A DNA stretch of 64,000 nt, taken from contig NZ_FXLN01000004.1 of NCBI RefSeq assembly GCF_900176635.1, forward strand, positions 1 to 64,000. The letters run 5' to 3'. The stretch's first letter is position 1, and each line of letters begins with the position of its first letter. A model generated the notes under the pieces. That model was not told the origin of the DNA and did no database searches. It was given only the letters and a program-made list of their open reading frames with translations. This DNA is from Clostridium merdae (GTDB lineage: Bacteria > Bacillota > Clostridia > Oscillospirales > Acutalibacteraceae). Positions 61,530-64,000 of the stretch are shown here, piece by piece. The translations under genes and the position numbers were made by a program.

Positions 61530-62453
61530 ATGAATGTGCGAGATTTTGAATATGTTCTGGAAATCGCGAAGCAAAATAGCATTACAAAGGCAGCTAACCG
61601 CCTTTACATCTCACAGCCTTCATTGAGCAAATTTCTTCAAAAAATGGAAGAAGAATTGGGCACACCATTATTTTACCGTATGGGAAAGCAATTTTCTTTA
61701 ACCCCTGCGGGGAAATGTTACGTAGAAAAGGCTCAGAGCATTGTAAACTTAAAGGAACAAATTGCGGACGATATTCATAATCTGGTCAACCACAAACATG
61801 GTGAAATTCATTTAGGCGCACCCTACAGCCGGGGCGAATTCATTATCTCGATGGTTTTGCCCAAATTTCAAGAGCAATTTCCCCATATTAAGGTACTAAT
61901 CGATTTTAATAGTACTGCTAGTTTGTTAAAAAAGCTGGAGCAAGGGGAACAAGATATTCTCTTTATCAATTACTCGGAGGAGAAGCCACATCTTCATTAT
62001 GATTTGATTGGCGAAGAAGAAATGGTATTAGCAGTCCCAGCAGATTCTCCTATTATTACGATGGCAAAGCAACAGGAAAACCGAAATTTTCCGTTCATAG
62101 AGAACAGGTACTGGATGAACGAACCATTCGTTATCGCGGGTGAAAACTTAAAATCGGGACGATATGCTCGCGATTATTTTAAGCAATTCGATATTTCTCC
62201 TCCTATTACACTGGAGATTATGACGGTTAATTTAATCTTATTGGCTGTGAGAATGGGTCTGGGCATAGCCTTAGTTCCGTCCATCCCGTATAATACAGGT
62301 AATGTAGAGCAAACACATAGATACCTTTGTACAGAAGATGAGAATGCGATTATGAGAATTGCGGTTGTATCTCAGAAGGGAAGAGATCTGAGTTACCCTG
62401 AAAAGACCCTTGTACAAATAATAAAGGAATGCCATAACCGTAAAATTGAATGA
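61530..62453 (+). CDS. LysR-family transcriptional regulator
   Basis: A 307-residue LTTR. The HTH is at 1-60 (N-S-I-T-K-A-A-N-R-L-Y-I-S-Q-P-S-L-S), then a linker helix and an effector domain of substrate-binding type. It lies upstream of an MBL-fold hydrolase and a CitMHS transporter in the same direction; it may sense a carboxylate and control them. GAGAGGA is upstream of ATG 61530. Confidence 0.92.
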   Translation: MNVRDFEYVLEIAKQNSITKAANRLYISQPSLSKFLQKMEEELGTPLFYRMGKQFSLTPAGKCYVEKAQSIVNLKEQIADDIHNLVNHKHGEIHLGAPYSRGEFIISMVLPKFQEQFPHIKVLIDFNSTASLLKKLEQGEQDILFINYSEEKPHLHYDLIGEEEMVLAVPADSPIITMAKQQENRNFPFIENRYWMNEPFVIAGENLKSGRYARDYFKQFDISPPITLEIMTVNLILLAVRMGLGIALVPSIPYNTGNVEQTHRYLCTEDENAIMRIAVVSQKGRDLSYPEKTLVQIIKECHNRKIE

Positions 62454-62521
62454 GATTGGCTGCAAAGTAGTTTTTGCTTCTGTTGTCTTTTCGGAGTAGA
62501 AGTAAGAATAGAATGTTTCAA

Positions 62522-62556
62522 AAGTCACTGACTTTCTGGTCGGTGGCTTTTTTTAT
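62522..62556 (+). terminator. rho-independent terminator of the LysR gene
   Basis: AAGTCACTGAC / GTCGGTGGCTT (with G-U pairs) then TTTTTTT. The hydrolase downstream therefore needs its own promoter. Confidence 0.82.
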
Positions 62557-62724
62557 TAATTCAACAAATGAAATGCCGTTTCTTTATATATAGTACCATA
62601 TTTATTCTTTTTAGCTATGAAATATAAAGATATATGAATTTGAGTTATGAAAGAAGTCGAATTATAATAAAACACAAGCAAATGGTTATTAATTTTTATT
62701 TAAATTATAAAGGTGGGCACTCAA

Positions 62725-63591
62725 TTGGATTTAGAAAAGTACAAAGTAAATTATGCCGAAATCTCAAAAATACAGGCTACAAAATATGAAGATTATTATA
62801 GAAACCCCAGTAAGTACTATGTACATCCTTTTCGGATCATAGATAACCTGTACTATATTGGCGATCAAAAGGTTTGCTCTCATTTAATTGATACGGGTGA
62901 TGGATTAATTGTTTTTGATTCCGGGTTTCAGCATACCGTTCATTTAATGGTGCAAGCTGTGTGGGAGCTCGGGTATTCCCCTAGTGATATTAAATACCTA
63001 ATTCATTCTCATGAGCATTTCGACCACATTGGTGCGGCAAATGATTTTAAAACCCTGTATGGCTGCAAGCTTGTAATCAGCAGAGCGGGTGCAGAGGTAT
63101 TCCGAAAATATCCGGAGCGCGTATTTATGCATGCCAGCCCCAATCCGTATGCGTATCCATTTACGCCGGATATTGAGTTAGCGGACGGCCAAATCATTCA
63201 GCTTGGCAATATTTCGATTCGTTGTGTTGAAACACCTGGTCATTCGGATGGTGTGATGTCCTTCTTCTTTGATATGGAGGACCATGAAAAAATGTACCAC
63301 ATTGGCTATTTTGGAGGAATGGGGTTTAACACACTCTACCAGCAAGCACTCACAGAGCTTGGCAGGCCCCTTACTGCTCGTCGGGACTTTTTGAACTCCC
63401 TGCAAAAGGTGCGAAATGAATTGGTTGATATTACGCTGGGAAATCACCCAGCACAGAACAAAACCTTGGAAAAATTGGAACTTCTAAAGAAGAATCCCGA
63501 CAGCAACCCATTTATTGACCCCAATGAGTGGGCAGATACCATTGATACGCTTACCGATAAATTTAAGGAGTTTATTGAGAACGGGAACTAA
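62725..63591 (+). CDS. metallo-beta-lactamase-fold hydrolase
   Basis: A 288-residue MBL-fold enzyme with S-H-E-H-F-D-H-I-G-A (zinc ligands), E-T-P-G-H-S-D-G and a final G-N-H-P. Layout resembles subclass B3-like or lactonase-type hydrolases, not a proven beta-lactamase. No signal peptide. TTG 62725 is nine bases after AAAGGTG; GTG 62713 lies inside that site. Confidence 0.85.
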   Translation: MDLEKYKVNYAEISKIQATKYEDYYRNPSKYYVHPFRIIDNLYYIGDQKVCSHLIDTGDGLIVFDSGFQHTVHLMVQAVWELGYSPSDIKYLIHSHEHFDHIGAANDFKTLYGCKLVISRAGAEVFRKYPERVFMHASPNPYAYPFTPDIELADGQIIQLGNISIRCVETPGHSDGVMSFFFDMEDHEKMYHIGYFGGMGFNTLYQQALTELGRPLTARRDFLNSLQKVRNELVDITLGNHPAQNKTLEKLELLKKNPDSNPFIDPNEWADTIDTLTDKFKEFIENGN

Positions 63592-63776
63592 AGGTTTCCG
63601 CTTTTTATAAATAGATGGTCGAGAAATTGAACGAAGGGGCTTTGATAAGTGCGGTAATTAAAAAGATTAAAAATTGAGGAGGGGGAACAGAAGATTATTT
63701 GTAAATATTCTTATCATGCTGTCCTGAAAAAGAATCTCGGTGTCTGTTATTCGAAATGAATTGAGGAGTTTTGTTT

Positions 63777-64000
63777 ATGTTAGCATTAATTGGAGCCTTG
63801 TTAATTATAACGATTATGTTCCTGCTGATACAGGAAAAGGTATCTGCTCCGGTTGCTTTTATTGTTCTGCCAATTATCGCTGCACTATGTGCTGGGTTTG
63901 GCATACCAGAAATCAGTAAATTCATAGTTTCGGGCATGTCTTCAGTTATCAATAATACATTGATTCTATTGTTCTCTATTACATATTTCAGCATGATGGG
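63777..64000 (+). CDS. CitMHS-type citrate/carboxylate transporter, 5' end (partial)
   Basis: The first 74 codons of a membrane protein cut by the window end. Two to three hydrophobic helices are visible, with A-P-V-A-F-I-V-L-P-I-I-A-A-L and F-I-V-S-G-M-S-S-V .. L-I-L-L-F-S-I-T-Y-F as in the CitMHS family of metal-citrate transporters. GAGGAG is eight bases before ATG 63777. It follows the MBL-fold gene. Confidence 0.78.
   Translation, partial: MLALIGALLIITIMFLLIQEKVSAPVAFIVLPIIAALCAGFGIPEISKFIVSGMSSVINNTLILLFSITYFSMM

Overview
The window looks like a chromosome piece of a low-to-moderate GC Firmicute of class Clostridia (Oscillospiraceae/Ruminococcaceae-like). Pointers are SD-rich genes with many TTG/GTG starts, a K+-dependent-type membrane pyrophosphatase, a Gram-positive LexA (Cheo) box, a dockerin-bearing secreted protein and a Clostridia-type siphovirus prophage. 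The genus cannot be fixed from sequence reading alone.

Left flank (1-7546): the 3' end of a 23S rRNA gene, then tRNA-Lys, tRNA-Glu, 5S rRNA, tRNA-Asn and a terminator. Next come a DUF3892 protein, a roughly 122-bp tandem repeat array, a heterodimeric ABC exporter pair, a ROK glucokinase, a polyprenyl-phosphate sugar phosphotransferase and tRNA-Leu(UAA).

Integrated element (about 7547-50426, 42.9 kb): a prophage whose proposed ends are a 12-bp direct repeat. One copy is the 3' end of tRNA-Leu (7535-7546) and the other lies in the last codons of the large serine recombinase (50415-50426). From left to right it holds cargo (an SOS-controlled dinB-SRAP operon, a small unknown gene, a secreted Kelch-cohesin-dockerin protein), the lysis module, tail, head, portal and terminase genes, regulators and methyltransferase, the replication module (SNF2 helicase, VRR-NUC nuclease, VapE primase-helicase with an iteron-rich putative origin, family A polymerase, DUF2815 ssDNA-binding protein, DUF2800 nuclease), small early genes, an unusual immunity region, an ImmA/IrrE protease, two zinc-ribbon accessory genes and the integrase. 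Nearly all phage genes are on the minus strand. Three plus-strand single genes (25017, 37688, 42827) are moron-like insertions.

The two most unusual regions are the phage ends and the phage switch. Integration appears to swap terminators between tRNA-Leu and the integrase and to replace the integrase C-terminus. In the switch, two paralogous HTH regulators are read from inverted, face-to-face promoters inside a roughly 180-bp imperfect palindrome. The tape measure gene also carries a -1 frame change at a classic A AAA AAC slippery site.

Right flank (50427-64000): RlmA-like rRNA methyltransferase, a histidine-phosphatase-fold protein with a changed RHG motif, a small unknown gene with a decayed paralogue fragment, a PEMT-like membrane methyltransferase, a zinc-ribbon protein, a secreted WG-repeat protein, a stand-alone RsmH, a cold-shock protein plus DEAD-box helicase, a membrane pyrophosphatase with a terminator-containing leader, a LysR regulator, a metallo-beta-lactamase-fold hydrolase and the start of a CitMHS-type transporter. 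Function calls come from motif and family recognition by eye; no database search was run.
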